Assembly (NCBI GenBank): GCA_025350055.1
Contig: JANXYK010000031.1
Location: 62,001 to 126,000, forward strand
DNA from: Gammaproteobacteria bacterium
GTDB lineage: Bacteria > Pseudomonadota > Gammaproteobacteria > Steroidobacterales > Steroidobacteraceae
DNA: 64,000 bases
Direction: 5' to 3'
Part shown: positions 50,884-62,132 of the stretch, one piece after another
Position numbering within the stretch: the stretch's first letter is position 1
Layout: each line of letters begins with the position of its first letter
The notes under the pieces: generated by a model
The model's input: only the letters and a program-made list of their open reading frames with translations
Databases searched by the model: none
Told to the model about the DNA's origin: nothing
Position numbers and translations under genes: made by a program

Positions 50884-51630
50884 CTAGCCACGCCCGAAAT
50901 AGGGCATCTGCGTGGCCATGATCGTCATGAATGGCACATTGACGTCGAGTGGCAAGTTGGCCATCTGGACCACAGCCGCGGCTACATGGCCTGCATCCAT
51001 CGTGGGCTCGGAACGGCGCGAGCCATCCGCCTGCAGGGCGCCGTCGCTCATGCGCGAAGTCATGGACGTTGCGGCATTGCCTATGTCGATCTGCCCGCAG
51101 GCGATGTCGTGGGCGCGCCCGTCCAGCGCCAGCGAGCGGGTGAGGCCCGTGATCGCATGCTTGGCCGCCGTATACGGCGCCGACAGCGGGCGCGGTACGT
51201 GGGCCGATATCGAGCCGTTGTTGATGATGCGCCCGCCCTTGGGTCGCTGCTGCTTCATGATCCTGAACGCCGCGCGGGCGCATAGAAAAGCGCCGGTCAG
51301 GTTGACCGCGATCACCTGATTCCATTGCTCAAGACTGAGGTCCTCGACCGGCACCGCCGGCGCACCGATGCCGGCGTTGTTGAACAGTACATCGAGCCGC
51401 TGGTAGCGAGTGGCAATGGCATCGAACAGCGCTGTCACCGAAGCCTCATTGCAGACGTCCGTTGCGACCGCGACAGCGTTTTGCGCCGGGCTTGCAAGCG
51501 ACAGGGTCTCATCGAGCGCCTCGCGGCGCCGACCAGCCAGCACCACCGCATAACCCGAAGCCAACAGCGCCAGTGCTACCGCGCGGCCGATGCCGCTGCC
51601 TGCTCCGGTAACCAGCGCAACGCGCGTCAT
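50884..51630 (-). CDS. SDR family oxidoreductase
   Basis: 248 residues. Cofactor motif [17 protein letters not shown] at the N-terminus, NNAGIG near 85, catalytic Ser in [10 protein letters not shown] and Tyr-x-x-x-Lys in [28 protein letters not shown] replaces the usual PG motif after the active site, a variant seen in a subgroup of SDRs associated with sugar loci. The ATG at 51630 begins the Rossmann fold directly. It lies between the GH5-like enzyme and the TonB receptor, all on the minus strand, so it probably belongs to the glycan operon; the substrate is unknown. Confidence 0.8.
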   Translation of the reverse strand: MTRVALVTGAGSGIGRAVALALLASGYAVVLAGRRREALDETLSLASPAQNAVAVATDVCNEASVTALFDAIATRYQRLDVLFNNAGIGAPAVPVEDLSLEQWNQVIAVNLTGAFLCARAAFRIMKQQRPKGGRIINNGSISAHVPRPLSAPYTAAKHAITGLTRSLALDGRAHDIACGQIDIGNAATSMTSRMSDGALQADGSRRSEPTMDAGHVAAAVVQMANLPLDVNVPFMTIMATQMPYFGRG

Positions 51631-51678
51631 ACCCGCGCCGTGTTGCCCGTGCGGCAACGCACGGCGCTGGCACTGGAC

Positions 51679-54393
51679 TTAGAACCTGACCGAGACGTCC
51701 AGTAGATACGAGCGGCCGAACACGTCGTACCCGCTGTCGTTGGAAAGATTCTGCAGGTTGTTGTCACTGGTAAAGCGACCCCGTTCGTTGGTCAGGTTGT
51801 GCCCCTGGAGCCGCACGCCCCATTTCTTGTGCCAATCATAGGACACACTGGCATCCAGTATGCTCTCGGGTGCCAGGTCCTTGAGCGTCGTGCCTACCCA
51901 GGTCGGCGCGACCGTGAACTCGCTGTGGTGCTTCCAGGCCACGCGCGACTCGAAGCCACCCTTATTGTAGAAGAGATCCAGCTCCGAGGTGCTCTTCGCC
52001 AGGCCGATCATCGGATACGGGTTCGAGACCGGTGCCACCTCGTGGATGTTGGAATCCACGTAGGCGTAGTTGGCGTACACGCCAAAGTCGCGCAGGAACG
52101 CGGGCAGGAAATAGAAGCGGGTCGAGTAGGAAAACTCGAGTCCGCTCACATGGCCGCCCGGGGTGTTGTTTTCCGAGGTGATGATCGCCGGCACGCCATT
52201 GATGACCTGCGTTGACGCGCTGGCACCAATCATGTGGCGCATGTCCTTGAAATAGCCGGCGATCGCAAGCAGCGATTCGCTGTGGAAGTACCACTCGTAG
52301 GACAGATCGAGCTGGTTCGCCTTGTAAGGCATCAACAGCGGGTTGCCGCCGCCGCCCGTGCGGGGATTGCCGGTCGCGCTGATCGAGAAGCCCGTCACCA
52401 GTGCGTCGAGTGGTGGGCGTGAGATGGCAATTCCGGCGCCGAAGCGCAGCAGTCGCGAATCGCTCAGGTTCAGCACCAGGTTCAGGCTCGGCAACACGTC
52501 GGTGTAACTGTTGTCGACACTCACAGCGCTGTAGGTGGCGCCACCATCGGTGGTGACGAATCCGGAGCTGGTGGCCTTCATGTGCGCCACTCGCACACCC
52601 AAGCCGCCAGTCAGGGGCCTGTCTGCGAGCTCGCCCTTGAAGTCGAGCTTCGCGTAGCCCTCGTAGGTGCGCTCCTTGACCGTAAAGCGCTGTCCGGGCT
52701 GATCGGATCCGGCAGGAACTGAATCATCCGGATAGACCAGCGCACGAATGCGGTCGAAATCGCCCCAGACCATCGGTGGTGCGGTAAAGCCAGGTACCGT
52801 GAATGCCTCCAGCCCGGCATTGGCCAGGCTGATGGTCTGCGTACCCGGGCAGGTCGATCCGGTCCCGGCGCACAGGTTGTATTGGCTGCGCTGATGGTTC
52901 TTCTGGCGATCGGAGAGTCGCGCACCGAACTTGATGTCGGTGAGTGCACCGCGATCGAGTGAACGCTTGAAGTCCGCGGTCAATGCGCCGAGCCGGTCTT
53001 TGGTCTCTTCGGGGCCGTCGTTGAAACCATTGCGGGCAGGTGACACGGATTGCAATGCCGGGTCCGCAGGATTGAACCCGGGCGTGGCCGCATAGGGCGT
53101 CTGCCCATCGCGCACATCGAACACCAGATTCGGCGGATACAGGGTGTCGAGGTAGATCGCTTCCCAGCGATTCTTGCGCCAGGCTTCGGAGTAGGAGAGG
53201 TCGAGCGCATTGCTCCAATTGTCGGTCTTCCATGCCGCATTGAGACTCGCAACTGCAAGCGTGTGGCGTTCCTGGTAGCGCGCAATCTCGCTCTGGTAGT
53301 TCGGATAGACGCCGACCATATTGGCCGCGACCACGGTGCCGTTGATGATCTCGTAGGAACTGCCAGGGGAATTGTAGTGGGCGCAATCATAGCCACAAGG
53401 CCCCGAGCCGACTGGAGGTGGACGTACGTCCATCCAGTTGCCGGTGACGTTGTTGCCATACCAGGCCTGGAACTGGTTCTCCTTGATCTGGTACTGCGAC
53501 CAGAGCGCGTCGGCCTTGATCGTGGCGCCACTGCCGGTGCGCCATTCCGCGGCGCCCGCCAGCGCGGCGCGATCCTGAGTGACTTCCTTGACCTCGGTGT
53601 TCAGGCCCCAGGTGGTGTTGTCCGGCACGCCATCGCCATTGAGATCGCCGGTGTGATTGCCGCTGCCGTCGGGTGTGTTCCATCCGCAGGTGCGAAAATC
53701 GGGGAAACCGTTCTTTTCCTTCTGCACGCTGGCGGCCAGCGAGACCGCGAAGTGGTCATTCAGGTGCTTGGCGAAGCCGGCGCTGCCGCGAAACCCCTTG
53801 GGATCGTAGTGGGGCAGGCTGTTGCCGATCTGGTTGTAGGTCGGTCCGGCGCGCAGCGTGAGGGTGGGTCCATGGTAGTCGAGCGGCGCCAGCGTGCGTA
53901 TGTCGATCGTCGCAGCAATGCCGCCCGGCACGAGCGTCGCATCCTGTGATTTGTAGACCTGGGCACCCGAGAGGATTTCCGAAGGATAGATTTCCCAACG
54001 CAGGTCCTGCGAGGGTTCGGAGGAGGCCACCTCGCGACCATTCACCAGGCCCAGCACCAGCCGCGGCCCCAGACCGCGCACCGAGGCCTGGCTGGCATTG
54101 CCGCGATCACGCGTGGTATTCACGCCCGGCAGGCGATTGAGTTCCTCGGCGATGGTGACATCGGGCAGTTGGCCGATATCCGCGGTCGAGATGTTGTCGC
54201 TCACCAGATCGGTGTTCTTCTTCATGATGATCGAGTCGCGTATCGCCTGGCGCACGCCACTCACGATCACTTCCTCGAGCTGATCGCCGCTGGCCGAGAC
54301 TGCCGGCGCAGCTGCAAATGCCGGCATTGCCATGGATCCGACCAGCAGCAGCGCGCCGGGCGCGCACCAAGGTATGCAATGTATTGCTTTCAC
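51679..54393 (-). CDS. TonB-dependent outer-membrane receptor (oligosaccharide type)
   Basis: 904 residues. A signal peptide, then a TonB box (EEVIVSGVR), the plug domain (about 50-170: ADIGQLPDVTIAEELNRLPG, RGLGPRLVLGLVNGREV, GIAATIDIRTL) and a ~22-stranded barrel ending SYLLDVSVRF with terminal Phe. IAEELNRLPGVNTTRD and the plug layout match the Xanthomonas/Caulobacter class of carbohydrate receptors. It would bring oligosaccharides released by the GH5-like enzyme into the periplasm. The GTG at 54393 lies eight bases after GGAG; a GTG three codons earlier is too close to it. Strong promoter upstream. Confidence 0.9.
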   Translation of the reverse strand: MKAIHCIPWCAPGALLLVGSMAMPAFAAAPAVSASGDQLEEVIVSGVRQAIRDSIIMKKNTDLVSDNISTADIGQLPDVTIAEELNRLPGVNTTRDRGNASQASVRGLGPRLVLGLVNGREVASSEPSQDLRWEIYPSEILSGAQVYKSQDATLVPGGIAATIDIRTLAPLDYHGPTLTLRAGPTYNQIGNSLPHYDPKGFRGSAGFAKHLNDHFAVSLAASVQKEKNGFPDFRTCGWNTPDGSGNHTGDLNGDGVPDNTTWGLNTEVKEVTQDRAALAGAAEWRTGSGATIKADALWSQYQIKENQFQAWYGNNVTGNWMDVRPPPVGSGPCGYDCAHYNSPGSSYEIINGTVVAANMVGVYPNYQSEIARYQERHTLAVASLNAAWKTDNWSNALDLSYSEAWRKNRWEAIYLDTLYPPNLVFDVRDGQTPYAATPGFNPADPALQSVSPARNGFNDGPEETKDRLGALTADFKRSLDRGALTDIKFGARLSDRQKNHQRSQYNLCAGTGSTCPGTQTISLANAGLEAFTVPGFTAPPMVWGDFDRIRALVYPDDSVPAGSDQPGQRFTVKERTYEGYAKLDFKGELADRPLTGGLGVRVAHMKATSSGFVTTDGGATYSAVSVDNSYTDVLPSLNLVLNLSDSRLLRFGAGIAISRPPLDALVTGFSISATGNPRTGGGGNPLLMPYKANQLDLSYEWYFHSESLLAIAGYFKDMRHMIGASASTQVINGVPAIITSENNTPGGHVSGLEFSYSTRFYFLPAFLRDFGVYANYAYVDSNIHEVAPVSNPYPMIGLAKSTSELDLFYNKGGFESRVAWKHHSEFTVAPTWVGTTLKDLAPESILDASVSYDWHKKWGVRLQGHNLTNERGRFTSDNNLQNLSNDSGYDVFGRSYLLDVSVRF

Positions 54394-54462
54394 TGAAGCC
54401 ACTCCCCCGATGATTATTTTGAAGTCTGGAGGGCCGTCGAACGCAAACGGCCTCTTGGTCTT

Positions 54463-54493
54463 TTTATACGATAAATAGTATTTTATCTGTCAA
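54463..54493 (-). promoter_or_regulatory. Promoter with embedded inverted repeat upstream of the TonB receptor
   Basis: On the minus strand a perfect -35 TTGACA (54493-54488) is followed by TATAAA (54468-54463) after 19 bases, or GTATAA after 18. The spacer contains an exact inverted repeat GATAAA-ATACTA-TTTATC (54487-54470), positioned so that a bound repressor would occlude polymerase. Surroundings are GC-rich, so this AT block is distinctive. The spacer is slightly long for sigma-70. Confidence 0.55.
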
Positions 54494-54558
54494 GGCAGAA
54501 CTGAGCTGATATGTAATATTTCTGCTACAAAGACAGGCGGTAGCGGTGGAGTTCCGGC

Positions 54559-56079
54559 ATGCCAGTCCAGCGCATACGCAGTATTGCCATTCTCGGCGGC
54601 GGCACCGCCGGCTGGATGGCGGCTGCGATGCTGGCGCAACTGTTCAAGGATGAGAGCTGTCGCATCACGCTGATCGAGTCTCCGGAGATCGGCGCCGTGG
54701 GCGTGGGCGAGGCCACCATTCCGCCGCTACGCACCTTCAACCGGATCCTCGGAATAGACGAAGACGAGTTTCTCGGATTCACCCAGGGCACCTTCAAGCT
54801 CGGCATCGAATTCCGCGATTGGGTGCAAAGCGGTACGAGCTATCTGCACCCCTTCGGTCGCTACAGCCTGACTATCGATCAGGTGGCGTTCCATCACTAC
54901 TGGCTGAAGCTCAGGGCGGCAGGTGATACCACGCCACTGCGTGACTACTCGCTGTCAGCGACCGCGGCTTGCCTCGGCAGGTTCACCCGCCCGAGTACGG
55001 ACCCGCGGCTGATCCTCTCCAGTCTGTCGTATGCCTTTCACTTTGATGCAACGCTGTACGCGCGCTACCTGCGGCGCTACGCCGAGCATCGGGGTGTCGT
55101 AAGGCTGGAGCGCAAGGTACTAGATGTCGATTTGCGCGCCGGGGACGGCTTCATAGAGGCGCTGCAACTCGACGGCGGCACACGCGTGCAGGGCGACCTG
55201 TATCTGGACTGCTCGGGCTTCCGCGGCTTGCTCATCGAGCAGGCATTGCATACCGGCTACCAGGATTGGTCGCACTGGTTGCCTTGCGACCGCGCGGTGG
55301 CCGTGCCATGCGCAAGTGCCGGCGAGCCGACACCCTACACGCGCTCCACGGCGCGCTCCGCCGGCTGGCAATGGCGTATCCCGGTGCAGCATCGCATCGG
55401 CAACGGCTATGTCTATTGCAGCCGGTACCTCGCTGACGACGAGGCGACTGCCACGCTGCTGGCCAATCTGGACGGGCCGGTGCTGGGCGAGCCCAGGCAA
55501 CTGCGCTTCACTACTGGACGGCGCCGCCTGTTCTGGAACAAGAACTGCATTGCCCTCGGCCTGGCCAGCGGTTTCCTGGAGCCGCTCGAGTCCACCAGCA
55601 TTCATCTCATACAGAGCGGTCTCATGCAGCTCGCGGCCATCTTTCCGGACCGCACATTCGATCCTGCGGATGCCGCGGAATACAATGGCCTGCAGATTGA
55701 AGAGTATGAGCACATCCGTGACTTCGTGATGCTGCACTACCACGCCACCGCACGCGATGATGCGCCGCTATGGCAGTACTGCCACACCATGCCTGTTCCG
55801 GATTCCCTGGCCTACCGCATCGGCTTGTTTCGCAGCAGCGGACGTGTGGCCAGCTACGACAAGGAACTGTTCGTGGAGTCCAACTGGCTCTCGGTGCTGA
55901 TAGGCCAGCATTGCTGGCCGCGACGCTACGATCCGTTGGCGGATATTGCGAGTCTTGCCGATAGCACTCGCAAGCTCACCGAGCTGAAGATGCAGATCAG
56001 GGCTACGGCGCAGAGCATGCCGGCGCACTCACATTACATCGCTGAGCACTGCCGGGCGATCCACGCGCCCGCGACCTGA
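54559..56079 (+). CDS. Flavin-dependent tryptophan halogenase
   Basis: 506 residues. FAD motif [13 protein letters not shown] at ~10-22, the catalytic Lys80 in GTFKLGIEF (equivalent to PrnA Lys79), the diagnostic WQWRIP at 270-275 and the active-site Glu344 in PLESTSIHL (PrnA Glu346 equivalent). All residues needed to form and steer hypohalous acid are present. A GGAG Shine-Dalgarno precedes the ATG. It faces away from a TonB-dependent receptor in a glycan locus, a pairing known for halogenases of Xanthomonas and Caulobacter relatives, some of which brominate simple indoles. Substrate and physiological role are unknown. Confidence 0.9.
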   Translation: MPVQRIRSIAILGGGTAGWMAAAMLAQLFKDESCRITLIESPEIGAVGVGEATIPPLRTFNRILGIDEDEFLGFTQGTFKLGIEFRDWVQSGTSYLHPFGRYSLTIDQVAFHHYWLKLRAAGDTTPLRDYSLSATAACLGRFTRPSTDPRLILSSLSYAFHFDATLYARYLRRYAEHRGVVRLERKVLDVDLRAGDGFIEALQLDGGTRVQGDLYLDCSGFRGLLIEQALHTGYQDWSHWLPCDRAVAVPCASAGEPTPYTRSTARSAGWQWRIPVQHRIGNGYVYCSRYLADDEATATLLANLDGPVLGEPRQLRFTTGRRRLFWNKNCIALGLASGFLEPLESTSIHLIQSGLMQLAAIFPDRTFDPADAAEYNGLQIEEYEHIRDFVMLHYHATARDDAPLWQYCHTMPVPDSLAYRIGLFRSSGRVASYDKELFVESNWLSVLIGQHCWPRRYDPLADIASLADSTRKLTELKMQIRATAQSMPAHSHYIAEHCRAIHAPAT

Positions 56080-56105
56080 GCGTCGATCAGCTGCGCAATC
56101 AGCGG

Positions 56106-57845
56106 TCAGTCGCTGCCGCGCTGCTGCACGCGTTTGGCCCGAAACTCGCTGTCGGGCTTCCAGTGCGGGAACTGGTCACTGTGCGCAAGTACGTCGCCCA
56201 GCTTCCACAACAGTTGCACGTCCTGTGCGCCGCCGGCAAAGCTCCAGTCAGGCTGGATGACATCCAGCACCTGGTGGTAGCGATGCGCGATGAATTCCGT
56301 TGATTGGTGTTCACCGTAGTCGGCACTCTGGCCGATGAAATCAAAGCCGCCACCCAGATAGATCACCGGCACGCCGACGCGCGCAAACTCCAGCTGGTCG
56401 GCACGATAGAAACTGCCACGCTCGGGATGCGCCTCGGGCAGAGCCTTGCGCCCCTGCTGTGCTGCTTCGCTCACCACCAGCTCATCGAGCTGCGATTTCC
56501 CCCAGCTGGTGACGCGCACATCGCGAGTCGGGCCCAGGGGATTGATGCCATCGATGTTGATGTTGGCCACGGTGTCGCGCAGTGGATAGAGCGGGTGGCG
56601 TGCGTAGTAGCGCGCACCCAGCAGCCCGCGCTCTTCACCGGTAGTGGCAACGAACAGCAGCGAACGACCTGGTGGCACCGCGTCGTGGAAGGCCTCCGCC
56701 AGCGTCAGCAGCGCCGCCGTACCCGAGGCGTTGTCGAGCGCGCCGTGGAATACCTGCGCGCTCTTGTCGCCAGGCAGCTTGTCGTTCCAGCCGAAGTGGT
56801 CCCAATGCGCGCTATAGACAATGGTCTCGCCGGCGCGCTTGGGTTCGCTCCCTGCCACACGCGCGACCACGTTGTGCGATTCCAGGTCGCGCCAGCTGTT
56901 GTGCACATCGAAGCTGACCGTGGCGGGCAAGGTCACCGGATGAAAATCGCGGCTCAGGGCCTGTTGCTTGAGCGTGTCGAATTCGAGCCCGCATTGGCTG
57001 AACAGTTCGCGGGTGCGCTCCAGTGTCATCCAGCCCGCCACGAGCGGAAAATCCGGATCCTTGCCGTTGCGCGCCAGTGAATAGTTTTCCCCACTCCAGC
57101 TGTTGACCACTACGGAGTAGGGGTAGGCCGCCGGACCGGTCTCGTGCACGATGATCGCGGCTGCCGCGCCGAGGCGCGCCGCGATTTCGAATTTGTAGGT
57201 CCAGCGGCCGTAGTAGGTCATCGCCTTGCCGCCGAACATCGCCGGATCAAGTTCGCCCGGATGTGCGGCATCTGGAATCGGCGGGTCGTTGATCAGCATC
57301 ACGATGGTCTTGCCGCGCAGATCGATGCCCTTGTAGTCGTCCCAACGGTATTCCGGGGCCTGTACGCCATAGCCTACGAATACCAGCCGCGATTTGCGCA
57401 GCTGGAAATGCGCCTTGCGCACGCTCGACCAGCCCACGTAGTCATCGGGCGACTTGAGCTCGATGCGTTGGCCCTTGGCCTCGAAACTCAGCTGTGGTTT
57501 GGTGCTGAAGGCCGTCATCGGAACTGCCTGGAGGTAGCTGCCATCGGGATTGCCAGGCGCCAGACCCAGCGCCTTGAACTGCTGCACCAGATAGTCGACG
57601 GTGACTTGTTCGCCGTGCGTGCCGGGTGAGCGACCCTCGAAACGGTCGTCCGACAGCGTGCGTGTGTAACCCATCAGACGCTCGGCGGAGATCGTGCCGG
57701 GCGCCGCAATGGTGGTGAGTCTGGCCGGCGGCGCGATCGCCGCGGCTTTCGGTGCTGCTGCGGTGGCGGTCGGCGCCTCTGCGGGGAAAGCCGCCGCCGC
57801 CCAGGTGATGAGGGCGCCGAGGAGTAATGTGCGAATCCTGCCCAT
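56106..57845 (-). CDS. Secreted M28 family zinc aminopeptidase with PA domain
   Basis: 579 residues with a signal peptide (cleavage near FPAEA). A PA (protease-associated) insert lies around 150-290 (GKTIVMLINDPPIPD, RLGAAAAIIVHETGPAAYPY). The M28 peptidase core has the zinc ligands: His in SAHWDHFG, Asp in GALDNASGTAALL, Glu-Glu in TTGEERGLLGARYY, Asp in ININIDGIN-like NINIDGI and a C-terminal His in YGEHQSTEF. Good Shine-Dalgarno GGAG eight bases before the ATG. It probably releases amino acids from peptides in the periplasm or outside. It follows icd by 11 bases on the same strand. Confidence 0.88.
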   Translation of the reverse strand: MGRIRTLLLGALITWAAAAFPAEAPTATAAAPKAAAIAPPARLTTIAAPGTISAERLMGYTRTLSDDRFEGRSPGTHGEQVTVDYLVQQFKALGLAPGNPDGSYLQAVPMTAFSTKPQLSFEAKGQRIELKSPDDYVGWSSVRKAHFQLRKSRLVFVGYGVQAPEYRWDDYKGIDLRGKTIVMLINDPPIPDAAHPGELDPAMFGGKAMTYYGRWTYKFEIAARLGAAAAIIVHETGPAAYPYSVVVNSWSGENYSLARNGKDPDFPLVAGWMTLERTRELFSQCGLEFDTLKQQALSRDFHPVTLPATVSFDVHNSWRDLESHNVVARVAGSEPKRAGETIVYSAHWDHFGWNDKLPGDKSAQVFHGALDNASGTAALLTLAEAFHDAVPPGRSLLFVATTGEERGLLGARYYARHPLYPLRDTVANINIDGINPLGPTRDVRVTSWGKSQLDELVVSEAAQQGRKALPEAHPERGSFYRADQLEFARVGVPVIYLGGGFDFIGQSADYGEHQSTEFIAHRYHQVLDVIQPDWSFAGGAQDVQLLWKLGDVLAHSDQFPHWKPDSEFRAKRVQQRGSD

Positions 57846-57856
57846 CGGCGGCACTC

Positions 57857-59164
<1,308 letters not shown>

Positions 59165-59253
59165 GTCGGTGGTGCTCTCTGAAGGTTTGGAAGGCTGAAA
59201 TCGTGCGCAAATGCTACCACAGCGGGCCTTGAGTCCATGGCACACTGCGCGCC

Positions 59254-60372
59254 ATGCACCGCAAATTCACGACACTCAAGACGCGACCCGCGGCCGACGG
59301 TTTTTACATGCCGGCCGAGTTTGCGCCGCACCAGCGCTGCTGGATGCTCTGGCCCGAGCGGGCGGATATCTGGCGCGATCGCGCGCTGCCGGCGCAGCAG
59401 GCGTTTGCGCTGCTGGCCACGGCGATCGCGCGCTTCGAGCCGGTAACGATCGGCGTCAATGCTCGGCAACTGGCGTTCGCGCGCGCCGCACTGCTGCCGC
59501 ATATTCAGGTGGTGGCCATGGGCAGCAACGATGCCTGGTTACGTGACACCGGCCCGACCTTCCTGCTCAACAAGGCTGGTCAGCGGCGCGGCGTCGACTG
59601 GCGCTTCAATGCCTGGGGCGGCATCTACAGCGATCACCGGCGCGATGATGCAGTGGCTGCCCAGGTGTTGGCGGCCGAACGCAGTGCGCGCTATCGCGCG
59701 CCGATGATCAATGAAGGCGGCGCGCTTCACGTCGATGGCGAAGGCACCCTGCTGGTCACCGAGCAGTGCCTGCTCAATCGCAACCGCAATCCGCAACTTT
59801 CAAAGGTGCAGATCGAGGCGCTGTTGCGCGACTACCTGGGCGTACAGAAAATAATCTGGCTGGGGCAGGGTGTCGTCAACGACGAGACCGATGGCCACAT
59901 CGACAACCTGGCCTGTTTCGCGGGGCCGGGCGAGGTATGCCTGACCTGGTGCGACAGTCGCCGCGATCCGCAGTATCGCGTGTCGCACGATGCCTTCGAG
60001 CGGCTGTCGGACGCGCGCGATGCCAAAGGCAGGCGGTTGAAGATCCACAAGCTCCCGTCGCCCGGCCCTCTATATATGAGTGCCAGCGAGGCGGCGGGTA
60101 TTGTCCACTATCGCGGCACGCGACGGGTGCGTGCCGGCCACCGGCTGGCGGGCAGCTATGTGAATTTTTACCTGGCCAATGGCGCAGTGATTGCACCGCT
60201 CCTCGATCAGCGCAGTGACGCTGCCGCGTTGCGCATCCTGCGACGGGTGTTTCCACGCCGGCAGGTGGTGGGCGTGCCGGCACGCGAGATCCTGCTCGGC
60301 GGCGGCAACATCCACTGCGTCACGCAACAGGTGCCTGCGGTGCGGCGCACGGCCCGGCCGCAGCGCCGCTGA
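59254..60372 (+). CDS. aguA: Agmatine deiminase
   Basis: 372 residues of the guanidino-group-modifying superfamily. [70 protein letters not shown] and the catalytic Cys355 in [12 protein letters not shown] fit AguA/PPAD. It hydrolyses agmatine to N-carbamoylputrescine and ammonia; with an amidohydrolase encoded elsewhere this gives putrescine, which the puu genes in this window degrade. No aguB was found nearby. The gene diverges from icd. Confidence 0.94.
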   Translation: MHRKFTTLKTRPAADGFYMPAEFAPHQRCWMLWPERADIWRDRALPAQQAFALLATAIARFEPVTIGVNARQLAFARAALLPHIQVVAMGSNDAWLRDTGPTFLLNKAGQRRGVDWRFNAWGGIYSDHRRDDAVAAQVLAAERSARYRAPMINEGGALHVDGEGTLLVTEQCLLNRNRNPQLSKVQIEALLRDYLGVQKIIWLGQGVVNDETDGHIDNLACFAGPGEVCLTWCDSRRDPQYRVSHDAFERLSDARDAKGRRLKIHKLPSPGPLYMSASEAAGIVHYRGTRRVRAGHRLAGSYVNFYLANGAVIAPLLDQRSDAAALRILRRVFPRRQVVGVPAREILLGGGNIHCVTQQVPAVRRTARPQRR

Positions 60373-60390
60373 CGGGCCGAGGGCTGCACG

Positions 60391-61212
60391 ATGGCCGACA
60401 AACAGCTGGACCTGCCGAGGCAACTGCGGGTGCGCACCCGCTCGCGGGTGCAGCTCAAGGATCGGCAGGCCAGCCGTGATTTCGGCTGGCAGGAGCAGCG
60501 CGGCCGCGATGAGTTCGCGCGCCTGACCAGCGAGCTGGCCGAGCTGCAATACAAGCTCTATGCCGACGGACGCTACGGCGTGCTGGTGCTGCTGCAGGCC
60601 ATCGATGGTGGCGGCAAGGACAGCACCATCCGTCATGTGTTCTCGGCCTTCAATCCGCAGGGTTGCAACGTGCGCGCCTTCAAGGCGCCGAGCGCCGAGG
60701 AGCTGCGCCACGACTACCTGTGGCGCATCCACCAGCACGTGCCGGCGCGCGGCGAGCTCACGGTGTTCAATCGTTCACACTACGAAGACGTGCTGATCGT
60801 GCGCGTCGACGAATTGGTGGCGCGTGCGACCTGGCAGGCCCGCTACCGGCAGATCAATGATTTCGAGCGGATGCTGGATGCCAGCAACATCAAGGTGGTC
60901 AAGATTTTCCTGCATATCAGCAAGGCCGAGCAGCGGCGGCGCCTGGAAGAGCGCATCCGCGAGCCACGCAAGCAGTGGAAATTCGAAGTCGGGGATCTCG
61001 CCAAGCGCGGCCAGTGGAATACCTACCAGCAGGCCTACGGCGACATGCTGGGGTTGTGCAACACGGCCTATGCACCCTGGTACGTGGTGCCCGCGGACAA
61101 GAAGTGGCTGCGCGACCTGGCGGTGGCACAGATCCTGCGCCATACACTCAAGAGTTTGCCGTTGCGTTTTCCGCCGCCGCAATTCGATCCGCGCAAGGTG
61201 CGGGTGAAGTAG
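60391..61212 (+). CDS. Polyphosphate kinase 2 family phosphotransferase
   Basis: 273 residues in a single PPK2 domain. Walker A AIDGGGKDSTIRHVFSAFNP (the PPK2 GxxxGK loop), then GELTVFNRSHYEDVLIVRV (lid region with the family's NRSHYE), and KIFLHISKAEQRRRLEERI. Length and the RSHYEDVL motif fit the one-domain class that moves phosphate from polyphosphate to AMP, ADP or GDP. AMP/ADP preference cannot be decided from this alone. Starts 19 bases after aguA with GAGGG upstream, so it may share that transcript. Confidence 0.9.
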   Translation: MADKQLDLPRQLRVRTRSRVQLKDRQASRDFGWQEQRGRDEFARLTSELAELQYKLYADGRYGVLVLLQAIDGGGKDSTIRHVFSAFNPQGCNVRAFKAPSAEELRHDYLWRIHQHVPARGELTVFNRSHYEDVLIVRVDELVARATWQARYRQINDFERMLDASNIKVVKIFLHISKAEQRRRLEERIREPRKQWKFEVGDLAKRGQWNTYQQAYGDMLGLCNTAYAPWYVVPADKKWLRDLAVAQILRHTLKSLPLRFPPPQFDPRKVRVK

Positions 61213-61237
61213 CGCGGCCGCTCCGCGGCGCGGCGAA

Positions 61238-61996
61238 TCAAAGCGCGGCCAGTTCTCGACGCGCGCTGCTCAGCCATTCTTCCTGCGCGCGCTGATAGTG
61301 GCGCGGCGCCAGGCGCGCGTGTTCCAGCAGGTTTTCCAGTGTGCTGCGTGCACCCGCCTTGTCACCGCTCCGTGCCTGCAGCTGCGCATAGCGCAGCGCC
61401 GCCTCCGCGCCGGCGTAGTACCTGCTGAGTTCACGGAATTCTTCGAGCGCCTTGACGTTGTTGCCTTCGCCCTCCAGCGCGCGGGCATAGAGCAGGTGCC
61501 CATCGGGTGATTTGAAGTCGGGATTCGCCTCGCGCAGTGAGTCGAGCGTGGTGCGCGCAGCGCCTGCATCGCCGGCGGCGAACTGCGCGCGCGCGAGGCC
61601 CAGCATCAGGTTGGGATCGTGCTCATACAGGCCGCGCAGTGCCTGGCGGTAAACACCTTGCGCTTCGGCGCTGCGGCCCTGACGCAGCAGTTCGTCGGCG
61701 TAGCGCTGGTTGCTGGCAACATCGCCGCTGCGACGCGCCTCGACCTCGAAGCGGCGCAGGTCCTGGCCGGGATCGATCGCGCGTCGCACGCCGCGGGCGG
61801 CACGCCTGGCCCCGCGCGAGCCAGACAGTTCCGGCAGGATTTCCACCACGATATAGGCCACGGCGCCCACAAACGGCAGGAAAACCAGCGCCCAGATCCA
61901 CATGCTGTTGCGGCCGGTCTTGAAGCAATGGATGACCAGCCCCGCCTGCACGGCATAGGAAATCAGCAGCAGCGGGCTCAGGCCATAGGGGAGCAT
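61238..61996 (-). CDS. Membrane-anchored TPR protein with PLDc_N-like domain
   Basis: 252 residues from the ATG at 61996. Two N-terminal membrane segments (LLLISYAVQAGLVIHC and MWIWALVFLPFVGAVAYIV) have the PLDc_N signature W(I/L)WALxxLPFxG found at the start of cardiolipin synthases, but no phospholipase D domain follows. Residues ~95-245 are tetratricopeptide repeats (NQRYADELLRQGRSAEAQGV, DPNLMLGLARAQFAAGDAGA, SPDGHLLYARALEGEGNNVK). Such a protein could scaffold membrane-associated complexes; no function is known. It converges with the PPK2 gene. Confidence 0.75.
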   Translation of the reverse strand: MLPYGLSPLLLISYAVQAGLVIHCFKTGRNSMWIWALVFLPFVGAVAYIVVEILPELSGSRGARRAARGVRRAIDPGQDLRRFEVEARRSGDVASNQRYADELLRQGRSAEAQGVYRQALRGLYEHDPNLMLGLARAQFAAGDAGAARTTLDSLREANPDFKSPDGHLLYARALEGEGNNVKALEEFRELSRYYAGAEAALRYAQLQARSGDKAGARSTLENLLEHARLAPRHYQRAQEEWLSSARRELAAL

Positions 61997-62132
61997 GCGA
62001 CAAGCATAAGGGCAGGGGCCGTGCGAACGGAAGCACGTCGCGCGCAGGCGGGCGCACTGCGGCAGGGGGAGCACGCCGCACGCGTGCTACCATTGGCGGG
62101 CATTGCGGCGCTGAATGCGCGGCCCAGGTGTC

